Assembly (NCBI GenBank): GCA_964617105.1
Contig: CAZTWC010000002.1
Location: forward strand, 13,138-57,349
DNA: 44,212 nucleotides
Origin: CAZTWC01 sp964617105 [NCBI: uncultured Myxococcia bacterium]
GTDB taxonomy: Bacteria > CAZTWC01
Direction: 5' to 3'
In this document: positions 1-8,444 of the stretch, piece after piece
How positions within the stretch are numbered: position 1 is the stretch's first letter
Layout: each line of letters opens with the position of its first letter
Position numbers and translations under genes: made by a program
The notes under the pieces: model-generated
Told to the model about the DNA's origin: nothing
The model's input: the letters and a program-made list of their open reading frames with translations, nothing else
The model's database searches: none

Positions 1-18
1 CTTGAAAGTAAAACTCAC
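1..18 (-). CDS. rnfC: Start of a gene running off the window, probably rnfC (partial)
   Basis: A GTG codon at 16-18 on the minus strand is preceded, 7 nt upstream, by a strong Shine-Dalgarno AAAGGAG (26-32) placed just after the rnfB stop. The six visible codons read M-S-F-T-F-K. RnfC proteins commonly begin with a short stretch ending in T-F-K/F-x-G-G-(V/I)-H-P-P, so the start is compatible with RnfC, the peripheral NADH-binding Rnf subunit. The order rnfA-rnfB-rnfC would match the rnfABCDGE arrangement of proteobacteria. The start signal is seen directly; the identity is inferred from synteny and six residues. Confidence 0.5.
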
Positions 19-52
19 CTGGTTTCTCCTTTATCCTTTATCTTTCGGTGGT

Positions 53-1018
53 CTAGGTCTCTTTGGGCACCTTGACCTCTTTCACTTCTTTAGTTTCTTT
101 GGCCTCTTTAGCCTCTTTGGCTTTTTTGGCTGCTTCAGCTTTGGCCGCTTTTTTCTTAGCCTTTTGTTCTTTTTTAAAGGCCTTATACTCATCTTTGGCC
201 TGGTGATCATTCACCCAAGAGGCTAATTGGTAGCGCTCAAGGTCGATTATACTTTCCACCGGGCAGGCCTGTGCTTGATCTACCAGTTCCACCTGGTTTT
301 GATAGTCAATAACCGCCAGAAAATCGTCAATTTTTATACAGGCATCTTTGAATTTCTTAGAGCAGACACCACAACCAGTGCAACCTACTTTGCAAATTTT
401 CTTTATCTCTTTGGGGCTATAGTGGTTGCTGCACAATACATGCATCTTTCTCCCCTTGGGTACCATCTTTATTAGATTCCGGGGGCAAGTATTTACACAT
501 TTCTTGCAGCCAATACACTTCTCTTCATCTATCCAGGCCAAACCGGTTTCTGTAATGTTGATGGCATCATAATCGCAAACCTTCTGACAACTGGAATATC
601 CCAGGCAACCGTATTTACAGGCCTTGGGACCATCGCCCACCAGGTGAGCGTAGGTGCAGTCATAAGGACCATGATACTCGGCCAAATCGGAACAGTCGTC
701 ACTGCCCCCAGCGCACATTACCATGGCGGTTATCGGCTCCACAGCCACCGCTTCCACCCCCATGATAGCGGCAACCTTTTCCACAGTGTCGGAACCACCT
801 GGAGGGCAGAGGCTGATATCTACCTCACCTTCCACAATGGACCTGGCATAGTCGCTGCAGCCGGTGTAGCCACAAGCGCCGCAATTGGCCTGAGGTAAAA
901 TTTCGTTTATAGCTTCTATTTTGGGGTCAACATATACGTAAAAAACCTTGGAGGCCACCCCTAAACCTATCCCTGCTATCAACCCCACTCCGGAAAGAAC
1001 TGCAATGGCGGTAAGCAA
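53..1018 (-). CDS. rnfB: Electron transport complex subunit RnfB
   Basis: 321-residue polyferredoxin subunit of the membrane Rnf complex, which couples ferredoxin:NAD+ electron transfer to ion translocation. An N-terminal membrane anchor (about residues 3-25) is followed by the RnfB Fe-S motif C-G-A-C-G-Y-T-G-C with a downstream C-P-P-G-G. Several further cysteine clusters follow, including the ferredoxin motifs C-I-G-C-K-K-C-V-N-T-C and C-T-G-C-G-V-C. The last ~45 residues are a low-complexity Lys/Ala/Glu tail, making the protein longer than minimal RnfB. Translation starts at TTG (1016-1018), supported by AAAGGAG 7 nt upstream. It lies 14 bp after rnfA and is presumably cotranscribed with it. 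Confidence 0.95.
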   Translation of the reverse strand: MLTAIAVLSGVGLIAGIGLGVASKVFYVYVDPKIEAINEILPQANCGACGYTGCSDYARSIVEGEVDISLCPPGGSDTVEKVAAIMGVEAVAVEPITAMVMCAGGSDDCSDLAEYHGPYDCTYAHLVGDGPKACKYGCLGYSSCQKVCDYDAINITETGLAWIDEEKCIGCKKCVNTCPRNLIKMVPKGRKMHVLCSNHYSPKEIKKICKVGCTGCGVCSKKFKDACIKIDDFLAVIDYQNQVELVDQAQACPVESIIDLERYQLASWVNDHQAKDEYKAFKKEQKAKKKAAKAEAAKKAKEAKEAKETKEVKEVKVPKET

Positions 1019-1032
1019 CTCAAAACTCCTTT

Positions 1033-1611
1033 CTACATGGGTACCAAATTGGCAAATCCCATGAAACTAAGGGATAAAAGACCGGCAACAATCATGGCTA
1101 TGGCATTCCCCTTGTAACTCTCCGGCAGGTTGGACAACTCCAGCCGTTCCCGCAAACCAGCAAAAAGAACAATGGCAATGGTAAAGCCGATGGAAGCGCC
1201 GATGCCATTAACCAGGGCGCCTAAAAAATCTAAATCTTTTTTGATATTCAAAACTGCCACACCCAGAACCGCGCAATTGGTGGTAATCAAAGGTAGAAAG
1301 ATACCCAAAGCCTGGTATAAAACCGGTGATAGTTTCTGAATGGCCATCTCTACCAACTGCACCAGTGAAGCAATAACTAAAATAAAGACAATGGTCTGTA
1401 AATATTGAAGATTGAAAGGGGCCAATAAAAAATTTTGAATCAACCAGGTGACAATACTGGCGATACTCATAACAAACATCACCGCAAACCCCATCCCCAA
1501 CGCTGTTTCCACCTTTTTGCTTACCCCCAGGAACGGGCAAATACCCAAAAACTGAGCCAGAACAAAGTTGTTTACCAGCATAGCGCCAATAATCAAAATA
1601 ATATATTCCAT
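1033..1611 (-). CDS. rnfA: Electron transport complex subunit RnfA
   Basis: 192-residue integral membrane subunit with six hydrophobic segments, typical in length for RnfA/RsxA. Recognisable family stretches are V-N-N-F-V-L-A-Q-F-L-G-I-C-P-F near the N-terminus and L-I-T-T-N-C-A-V-L-G in the middle; in this family the two conserved Cys are thought to hold an Fe-S centre within the membrane. I place the start at ATG 1609-1611, which has AGAGG about 7 nt upstream. A TTG two codons earlier (1615-1617) is in frame but too close to that ribosome-binding site. A promoter lies just upstream (1736-1764). No rnfC, D, G or E lies between rlmB and this gene. Confidence 0.95.
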   Translation of the reverse strand: MEYIILIIGAMLVNNFVLAQFLGICPFLGVSKKVETALGMGFAVMFVMSIASIVTWLIQNFLLAPFNLQYLQTIVFILVIASLVQLVEMAIQKLSPVLYQALGIFLPLITTNCAVLGVAVLNIKKDLDFLGALVNGIGASIGFTIAIVLFAGLRERLELSNLPESYKGNAIAMIVAGLLSLSFMGFANLVPM

Positions 1612-1735
1612 GGGCAAACCTCTTAAAAAATTAGAAAAACCTGGTCAAAATGATGGTTTGATTTTTTGGTCAATATTCTCTTCTTTACCAAACAATTTCA
1701 TACGCTTTTCGCAAAATTATTGTTCAGAATTTATG

Positions 1736-1764
1736 AAAGTATCACTGATTAAAAAGATTGTCAA
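1736..1764 (-). promoter_or_regulatory. Sigma-70-type promoter for rnfAB(C)
   Basis: On the minus strand a perfect TTGACA (-35, 1759-1764) is followed after 17 bp by TACTTT (-10, 1736-1741), preceded by a TG extended -10. The -35 box overlaps the TGA stop codon of rlmB. About 120 bp of untranslated leader would separate it from the rnfA start. Nothing else was seen in the rest of the 1612-1760 interval. Confidence 0.5.
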
Positions 1765-2564
1765 TTCTGGTTTTTAGAAATTTGTTTCATAACCTCGTAC
1801 ATGGCTATGGCGGCAGCTGTAGAGGCGTTGAGATTGTTGAAAGTTCCCGCTGAGGGTATTCGGATGGTAAAATCACACTTTTTTTTCATCAACGGACGCA
1901 AACCGCGATCTTCTCCACCTAGCAGCAGTAAGGTCTTATCGGCGAATTCGGTCTGAAAAACGGGCTGTTCCCCTTTTAGATCCAGCCCATATACCCAGTA
2001 CCCCTCCTGCTTTAAAATCTCCACTGTCCGGGCCAAATTGCCACCCTGCACTGTGGGCAGGGCTGATACTGTCCCCTGAGAGCAAAAAAAAGTGGTGGCA
2101 TTAATACCGGCACTCCTGTCTTTGCCCACAATCAATCCCCGGGCGCCAAAGACATAGGCTGAGCGGATTATGGCTCCCAGGTTTCTCTGGTCCTGAAGAC
2201 AATCGGCCATCAGCAACATTCCCCTACCCTCCCCTTTTAACAGATCGGCCACACTATGGTAAACAAACTCCCCAATATCTGCCGCTACTCCTCCATGGCG
2301 GCTGTGGCCCACTAACTTACCGATGAAATCCCGGCTCTCAAAACCGAGATCGACCCCCGCTTTTTGGACTCTTTTGGCAATTTTGGCCGCCTTTTTATCG
2401 TTCTGCTTTTTTCTGTCTAAATAGACCCTCTTTATCCGGTTAAGCCTGGACCGGTTGTTATCTACAGCCTTCTCTGCTCCATTACCCGCCCGGGACTGGC
2501 CTCTAACTTCCATGTGCCAATTTTTCAGCACCTCTTCAACAGTATTTAAACCATAGATAATCAT
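1761..2564 (-). CDS. rlmB: 23S rRNA (guanosine-2'-O-)-methyltransferase RlmB-like (SpoU/TrmH family)
   Basis: 267-residue SPOUT methyltransferase. The N-terminal substrate-binding domain begins I-Y-G-L-N-T-V-E-E-V-L, as in RlmB. The C-terminal knotted domain carries D-x-x-x-D-x-R-N-L-G-A-I-I-R-S-A (motif 1), G-G-E-D-R-G-L (motif 2) and I-P-x-x-G-x-x-N-N-L-N-A-S-T-A-A-A-I (motif 3). The expected reaction is 2'-O-methylation of a guanosine in 23S rRNA using SAM. A Lys/Arg-rich insert lies near residues 20-65. A TrmH-type tRNA methyltransferase cannot be excluded, but the N-terminal domain favours RlmB. The gene sits between pyrF and the rnf promoter in the leftward series. Confidence 0.88.
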   Translation of the reverse strand: MIIYGLNTVEEVLKNWHMEVRGQSRAGNGAEKAVDNNRSRLNRIKRVYLDRKKQNDKKAAKIAKRVQKAGVDLGFESRDFIGKLVGHSRHGGVAADIGEFVYHSVADLLKGEGRGMLLMADCLQDQRNLGAIIRSAYVFGARGLIVGKDRSAGINATTFFCSQGTVSALPTVQGGNLARTVEILKQEGYWVYGLDLKGEQPVFQTEFADKTLLLLGGEDRGLRPLMKKKCDFTIRIPSAGTFNNLNASTAAAIAMYEVMKQISKNQN

Positions 2565-2624
2565 AAAAGTGACTTTCCGGTGTTAATCTTCAGGCTGTTT
2601 ATCGCTGTTTTCAATTTGTATTTT

Positions 2625-3320
2625 CTATAAGTCAGGTCCCATCTCCTGGCAAATCTGCTCTACTGCCAGCGCGGCATCGGCAGCCCCACTGATAGCCCGC
2701 CCTATAACCAGGTAATCGGCGCCGTTTTTCACCGCCTCTTTTGGGGTAGAGACTCTCTTTTGATCTTCTACCGCCACTCCCGCCGGCCTGATACCGGGAG
2801 TTACCAGCAGAAAATCATCTGAAACCTCGGCTCTCAGAGCGGCTACCTCCTGGGGAGAGGTGACCACCCCGTGAATATTGGCCTCTCTGGCCAAATGCAC
2901 CATCTTCAGGCAGGTTTTGGCCGCACTATGGGCAAACCCAATTTCTATAAGGTCCTGGTCGGTCAAACTGGTTAAAACCGTTACCCCGATAATCTTCATC
3001 CTATCGGTGGCATTTTCCCGGGCCGCCTTTAACATAGCCAGGCCACCCGATAGATGAATAGTCAACATATCAACCTCCAGGCTGGCCGCCGACTTTACCG
3101 CTCCGGCTACAGTATTGGGTATATCGTGAAACTTCAGATCCAAAAAGACCCGGCCCCCATATTTTTTTACTCTTTCCACTGCCCGGGGACCAAAAGCAGT
3201 GAAAAGTTGCTTGCCAATCTTTACATATCCAACTCTATTGGCTACCTGAGACAAAACTCGATCCGCACTATCCAAATCTGGATAATCACAGGCAAAAATA
3301 ATTTTCTCAGCTGGATTCAT
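2625..3320 (-). CDS. pyrF: Orotidine 5'-phosphate decarboxylase
   Basis: 231-residue TIM-barrel enzyme converting OMP to UMP in pyrimidine biosynthesis. The catalytic motif D-L-K-F-H-D-I-P-N-T-V lies near residue 60, the phosphate-binding P-G-I-R near 180, and G-A-D-Y-L-V-I-G-R-A-I near 205, in the order expected for the short group I bacterial enzyme. The ATG at 3318-3320 is 5 bp from the proS stop, and its AAGGAG ribosome-binding site is formed by the last codons of proS, so the two are translationally adjacent in one operon. No other pyrimidine genes are nearby. Confidence 0.96.
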   Translation of the reverse strand: MNPAEKIIFACDYPDLDSADRVLSQVANRVGYVKIGKQLFTAFGPRAVERVKKYGGRVFLDLKFHDIPNTVAGAVKSAASLEVDMLTIHLSGGLAMLKAARENATDRMKIIGVTVLTSLTDQDLIEIGFAHSAAKTCLKMVHLAREANIHGVVTSPQEVAALRAEVSDDFLLVTPGIRPAGVAVEDQKRVSTPKEAVKNGADYLVIGRAISGAADAALAVEQICQEMGPDL

Positions 3321-3325
3321 ATATT

Positions 3326-5080
3326 TTACTCCTTATTACATTTTATAGCGATCTCCTGCAGGTCCGCCTCTTTAAGTTCAACCAGTCTCTCCACCGCCTT
3401 ATCCACCTTTTCATAAATAATTTCCCCGCTGCTCCTCACTTTGATCTCTACCTCACCTTTTTTCAAATTTCTGGGGCTCACTGTCATCCTGAGTGGAATA
3501 CCGATTAAATCTGCATCCTTGAATTTAACTCCTGGACGCTCATCCCGGTCATCGAAAAGCACCTCCACCCCTTTATCCATCAATTGATCATAGAGTTGCT
3601 GGCAGGTCTGGACCACTGCCTCTTGATTCAAATTAAGACCCACTATCACCACCTCCATAGGGGCAATAGGCATAGGCCAGATAATCCCATCTTTGTCGTG
3701 ATTTTGTTCAATAGCCGCAGCCCCGGTCCTACCCACCCCAATTCCGTAACAGCCCATTATCATGGGGTTTTGTTCACCATTTTCATCCACATAGAGAGCT
3801 TTCATACTCTTGGAGTACTTATCTCCCAGAAAAAAGACCTGTCCCACCTCTATTCCTCTGAACTCCTGGTAAACTCCCTTACTATCCTTACAGCGAGGAC
3901 AAAGGTCACCAGCCTGGCCAAACCGTAAATCTAAAAAACTATCCTCTTTTAGGGTAAAATCCCGGCCCAAATTTACATTGATATAATGGTAATCTTCCCG
4001 GTTGGCGCCGCAAACCGCGTTTTGCATATTTTTAATCTCATAATCAGCATAAATCGGCATATCCAGACCCATAGGGCCTACAAATCCCATGGTCAACCCA
4101 GCCTTGGAAATAGTTTCCTGATCTGTCACCATCTCCAAGGAGTCGCACTTTAAAAAGGAGGTAAGTTTTGCTTCACTCAGATCCCTATCTCCCCTGATCA
4201 ACACGGTGATCAACTGTTCTCCGGTCCGGTATACCAGCGCCTTGATTATCTGCTCCTGCTTAACCTTTAAAAAGCCGCCTACCTCTTCAATGCTCTTTTT
4301 ATCCGGTGTTTCAACCATCTCCATCTGTAAAAGTTCCACTTCCCCACTGGGTCCTGGCTGAAGGGCAGTCTCCGCTTTTTCCACATTCGCGGTATAGTCG
4401 CAACAGTTGCAGGACAAAATAGCATCTTCCCCAGATTCAGCCAAAACCTGAAATTCATGGGAAAGAGTGCCGCCTATATTACCAGTGTCAGCCTCCACTG
4501 GCCTGAATTTCAAACCACACCGGGTAAAAATCCGGTAATAGGTCTTATACATCTTCCAATACATCTGGTGAGCGCATTCATTATTCACATGAAAGGAGTA
4601 AGCGTCTTTCATTATAAATTCCCGCCCCCGCATCAAGCCAAACCGTGGTCTCATCTCATCTCTAAATTTAGTTTGGATTTGATAGAGATTTATAGGCAAC
4701 TCCCTATAAGAACTAAGGCTTGACCTGACAATATCGGTTATAACCTCCTCATGGGTAGGACCAAAACAGAACTCACCGTTTTTTCGGTCATTAAACCGCA
4801 GTAACTCCGGGCCGTAATAGTCCCAGCGTCCACTCTCCTTCCATAACTCAGCCGGCAGCACCGTGGGCATAAGCAATTCCTGAGCCCCTGCCCTGTTCAT
4901 CTCTTCCCGGATGATATTTTCTATCTTTCTTATAACCCGCAAACCCAGTGGTAAATAGTTATATATCCCTGCCGCCAACTTCCTAATCATTCCGGCCCTG
5001 AGCATCAATTGATGGCTCACCACCACGGCATCCATTGGGGTTTCCTTCAAAGTGGGCACCAGCATATTACTCATTCGCAT
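3326..5080 (-). CDS. proS: Prolyl-tRNA synthetase (bacterial type with editing domain)
   Basis: 584-residue class II synthetase charging tRNA-Pro. The N-terminus (R-M-S-N-M-L-V-P-T-L-K-E) and the M-L-R-A-G-M-I-R-K-L-A-A-G-I-Y stretch are typical of bacterial ProRS, followed by motif 2 (F-R-D-E-M-R-P-R-F-G-L-M-R-G-R-E-F). Residues from about 225 to 395 hold the YbaK-like insertion domain that edits mischarged Ala-tRNA-Pro. Motif 3 and the anticodon-binding domain follow. Length matches the family. The start ATG (5078-5080) has AAAAGGAG 7 nt upstream. It lies between ispG and pyrF in the leftward series. Confidence 0.97.
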   Translation of the reverse strand: MRMSNMLVPTLKETPMDAVVVSHQLMLRAGMIRKLAAGIYNYLPLGLRVIRKIENIIREEMNRAGAQELLMPTVLPAELWKESGRWDYYGPELLRFNDRKNGEFCFGPTHEEVITDIVRSSLSSYRELPINLYQIQTKFRDEMRPRFGLMRGREFIMKDAYSFHVNNECAHQMYWKMYKTYYRIFTRCGLKFRPVEADTGNIGGTLSHEFQVLAESGEDAILSCNCCDYTANVEKAETALQPGPSGEVELLQMEMVETPDKKSIEEVGGFLKVKQEQIIKALVYRTGEQLITVLIRGDRDLSEAKLTSFLKCDSLEMVTDQETISKAGLTMGFVGPMGLDMPIYADYEIKNMQNAVCGANREDYHYINVNLGRDFTLKEDSFLDLRFGQAGDLCPRCKDSKGVYQEFRGIEVGQVFFLGDKYSKSMKALYVDENGEQNPMIMGCYGIGVGRTGAAAIEQNHDKDGIIWPMPIAPMEVVIVGLNLNQEAVVQTCQQLYDQLMDKGVEVLFDDRDERPGVKFKDADLIGIPLRMTVSPRNLKKGEVEIKVRSSGEIIYEKVDKAVERLVELKEADLQEIAIKCNKE

Positions 5081-5105
5081 GATTAAACTCCTTTTATCTT
5101 TATAC

Positions 5106-6177
5106 CTAAAGTTCCTCTATTTTCTCCAGCATATATTCTTTTAGTCTATTTAAGGGGATTGCTTTGTCTACCACCTTCCCTTTGGTAAAAAATACCCCAC
5201 CCTTTTTAGTAAGCGCCATCCCCAAATCAGCTTCTTTGGCTTCCCCGGGTCCATTTACCTCACAACCCATAATCGCAAAACTGATATTTTTGCTCATCGC
5301 CACCACTTTCTCCTCCAGCCACTCAGCCATCTCTATAAGCAAATTCTGATCCTGGCAGCGGCCACAGGTTGGACAAGAAACTACTGTCAATCCTGGCCGC
5401 AGTTCCAGGGCCAACAATATAGACCTGGCCACTTTTATCTCCCACACCGGGTCAGCGGTTAAAGAAACCCTTACTGTATCACCGATACCATCCATAAGCA
5501 GGCTCCCCAAAGTGATGGAGTTTCTGATACTCCCCTGGTGGCGCGGACCAGCGGAGGTTAAACCAATATGAAAAGGGCAATCAACATTTTTAGCCAAAAT
5601 TTTAAATGAATTTATGGTGTCAAAAATGGAAGAAGATTTTAATGATATTTTAAAATTATTAAATCCCATATTTTCTAAAAACAGGGCATATTCCTGGGCC
5701 GAGGCAGCCAAAGCTTCGGCAGTAGGTCCATTATATTTGATTCGCATACTTTTCGATACTGAACCGCTGTTTACTCCCACTCGCATAGTTGCACCATAAT
5801 CCCGGGCACATTCCGCCACCTGTTTCAATCTCTGAATACTTCCAAGATTACCGGGATTTACCCGAACACAGTCAATCCCCTCTTTTATGGCTTGAATAGC
5901 AATTTTATAATCAAAATGGATATCAGCAATAAGCGGTAAATCTCCAAATCTCTGTTTGAATTTACCAATTAGGCGGCAGGATTCAATAGTTGGAAAAGCC
6001 AATCGGATAATTTCCGCTCCAGCGCTAGCCAGACGGCAGATCTGATCACAAGTTTGCTCATAATCTAAGGTATCGGTATTGGTCATGCTCTGTACTGAGA
6101 TGGGTGCGTCGCCCCCCACGGCCGCCTACCCCAACTTTTCCCACCATAATTGATCGGCATTTTCTTCTTTTAATCAT
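5106..6177 (-). CDS. ispG: 4-hydroxy-3-methylbut-2-enyl diphosphate synthase IspG (GcpE), frameshifted near its start
   Basis: Fe-S enzyme of the MEP isoprenoid pathway (MEcPP to HMBPP). The main frame (5106-6119) contains I-S-V-Q-S-M-T-N-T-D-T, the cluster ligands C-P-T-C-G-R-C and the downstream Cys in I-M-G-C-E-V-N-G-P-G-E. In that frame a TAG lies just upstream of the GTG at 6119, which would give a protein lacking its true N-terminus. A frame offset by one base starts at ATG 6175-6177 with AGAAGGA just upstream and reads M-I-K-R-R-K-C-R-S-I-M-V-G-K-V-G-V-G-G, a normal IspG N-terminus. The frames join at a run of six G (C at 6112-6117). Removing one base would give about 356 residues, the usual length. 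Sequencing error is the simplest explanation. Confidence 0.9.
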
Positions 6178-6217
6178 TGTCCTTCTATCCTTATTAAAAG
6201 CTCTCAACGCCCGCAGA

Positions 6218-7308
6218 TTAACACTTTAACTTTCCCTTTTCAATATTAAAAACCCGGCTCTCTTTTAGTAAACCGGTATCAAAATTCATCTCGGTTGCAG
6301 TGATAAATGACTGTAAATTTGCGCTTACAATATATTCAAAAACATTAAAACACCGGCTGGAATCCAATTCGCTGCTAAAATCATCCAGCAAAACCAGAGG
6401 TAGTTTATTGGTTTGTTGTTTATATATCTCTATTTCGGCTATTTTCAACGCTAAAACCAAAGTTCGCAACTGTCCCTGAGAGGCAAATATCTTGCTGTTG
6501 TGTCCGTCAATAGTAAATAGGAGATCATCCACATGCGGTCCCACATTGGTGTATCCCAATTCAATATGTTTATTCCTCAGCCTGGATAGTTCTTTCTGAA
6601 AATTTTCACGGTAAAGGGATAGATTATTAGAAATAATTTTAAACATATATTTAATCTTCACTCTACCCTGGCCGCAGATTTGGTTATGAATGTCATTTAG
6701 TATGGGTTCCAGCAAGCCTAAATAAAAAAGCCGATTTTTTACCAGACCCTCTCCAAATTGGGACAGTTTTGAATCGCAGACATCTAAAAAATTGTGATCT
6801 GGGTAGGGTTGTTTTAAATGATTATTGCGATGAGATAGGATATGATTATAATCTTTGAGTAGTTTTATCTGGTTATTTCTTAAAAAAAAACAGACCGGTC
6901 GATAAATCTGCGCCTATCTTCCGGTCCCCCTTTTAATAGGGACAGATTATCGGGAGTAAACAGGACTGAATTTAAATAACCGTATTCGGTGGACCATTTT
7001 GATACCAGGACGCCACTTTCATACAGGCTCTTTTTTTCGGGAGTAAAGGTTAATTTATATTTTTTTTTTCGTTCTTGATCTTCTGTTTTCAGGCCAATTT
7101 CACAGTAATTATTATCCCAATTGATTATTTCGCTATTTTTTTTAGGTTTTCTAAAGGATTTGAAATTGGTGAGAAGATAGATGGCCTCAATTATATTTGT
7201 CTTTCCCTGACCATTATCGCCAATAATAAAATTAAGGTAGGGGGAAGATTCAAATTGTTCATCTTCGATATTTCTAAAATTTTTTAAATAAACTGATGAT
7301 ATTTTCAT
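6218..7308 (-). CDS. recF: DNA replication and repair protein RecF, interrupted by a frameshift in a T9 run
   Basis: SMC-like ATPase of the RecFOR gap-repair pathway, in the usual place after dnaN. The N-terminal piece (6880-7308, 142 residues) has K-N-F-R-N-I, Walker A G-D-N-G-Q-G-K-T-N and P-E-D-R-R-R-F-I-D-R. It stops at a TAA formed by nine T (A at 6882-6890). One extra T restores a single frame through L-L-K-D-Y-N-H-I-L-S-H-R-N and on into the C-terminal piece, with the signature S-Q-G-Q-L-R-T-L-V-L-A-L-K and Walker B L-V-L-L-D-D-F-S-S-E-L-D. The joined protein would be about 363 residues, normal for RecF. No other lesion is visible, so the gene is probably functional or only just broken. 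It starts 2 bp after the dnaN stop. Confidence 0.9.
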
Positions 7309-7310
7309 AA

Positions 7311-8444
7311 TTACATTGTTTCAATTGGCATTAAAATACCGATATAATTCTCTTTTTTATCTTCAGACTCAACTCTGAGCGGAAGTTTTTTATTATTGGG
7401 ATTAAATTTCAAAACCACCTGATCACTTTCAATGACATTTAGGCAATCGAGAAAATAGTTGCAGTTAAAATTAACATTATAGGTTTCCCCATCATAACTA
7501 ATAGGGAGCACCTCTTCCATTTTTCCCTTGTCCACATCTACCGAAGAAAATTTAAAGTAGTCTTTCTCAATACCAATATCAACCAGAGGAGAACTTTCCC
7601 TGGAAATTATAGATGCTCTCCTTAAAATATTTACCAAATCCCTTTTATTAATACAGATCTCTTTCTCCGATTCCTGGATAAAAGCGGAGTAATTAGGAAA
7701 ATTAAAATCTATTAGTCTGGAAGATAACATAGTACAACCCACCAGAAAATAGATCTGATTTTTATCGATAGCAATCAAGACATCATCTTCAAAACTATCG
7801 ATTAACATTTTTATTTCCATTAAACAGCGCCTGGGAATAATTGCGTTTCTAATATCTTGTTTTTTTTCCTCCTCTTGATTAGACCCCTTTTTTTCAACCG
7901 AGTATTTAGCTAACCGGTAACTGTCGGTGGTAACAAAAGAGTAATAATTTTCAACATCTGTTTCAAAATAGGCACCGGTAAGATTAATTTTGGCGTTATT
8001 AGTTGAAACAGCATATAAAGTATGATTTATCAAGGACTTAAGTTTCTCCGCCTTTATTGGTATGTATGATAATCCCTGAGGAATATTTATACTGGGATAA
8101 TTATCTGTATCAAGACCCAAAAAATTAAAACTCCCATTATCAAAAGATACAATGCTAGAGTTATTGTGAGATTTGGAGATGTTTATAACCGCTGAATCAA
8201 TTGCCTTGATAGAATTAAAAAACATTACGGCATCTACCAGTAAGTCACCATTTTCAAAAGTTGAAGCCTGCAGAGTTGTTTTTAAGGTCATATCCAGGTT
8301 GGTGGAGATCAAAGTTAATTGTCCCTCATCATTTAGACTCATATAGATACAGGATATATAGGTGAGAGTTGTCCTCTTTTCTATTACTCCCATGTGTTTA
8401 ACTAAATCTTCAAGTAACAGATCTTTGTTTATTGAAAATCTCAT
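7311..8444 (-). CDS. dnaN: DNA polymerase III subunit beta (sliding clamp)
   Basis: 377-residue clamp made of three repeated domains, forming a ring dimer around DNA and tethering the polymerase. It starts M-R-F-S-I-N-K-D-L-L and ends with the typical I-G-I-L-M-P-I-E-T-M, matching the clamp C-terminus (...M-P-M-R/...). An insertion with several Glu and Lys residues lies near position 195. The ATG (8442-8444) is preceded by AGAAGGAA. Codon usage is strongly AT-biased like its neighbours dnaA and recF. It lies 226 bp downstream of dnaA, a gap longer than in many genomes and possibly part of the origin. Confidence 0.95.
   Translation of the reverse strand: MRFSINKDLLLEDLVKHMGVIEKRTTLTYISCIYMSLNDEGQLTLISTNLDMTLKTTLQASTFENGDLLVDAVMFFNSIKAIDSAVINISKSHNNSSIVSFDNGSFNFLGLDTDNYPSINIPQGLSYIPIKAEKLKSLINHTLYAVSTNNAKINLTGAYFETDVENYYSFVTTDSYRLAKYSVEKKGSNQEEEKKQDIRNAIIPRRCLMEIKMLIDSFEDDVLIAIDKNQIYFLVGCTMLSSRLIDFNFPNYSAFIQESEKEICINKRDLVNILRRASIISRESSPLVDIGIEKDYFKFSSVDVDKGKMEEVLPISYDGETYNVNFNCNYFLDCLNVIESDQVVLKFNPNNKKLPLRVESEDKKENYIGILMPIETM

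Noticed and set aside
56-190. CRISPR-like or intergenic tandem repeat near the left end
   Set aside because: The repeats are codon-level repeats of the RnfB Lys/Ala/Glu tail, not spaced direct repeats.
6218-6715. Separate 165-residue gene starting at TTG 6715
   Set aside because: It is the C-terminal part of RecF; the reading frame continues upstream without a stop to the T9 run.
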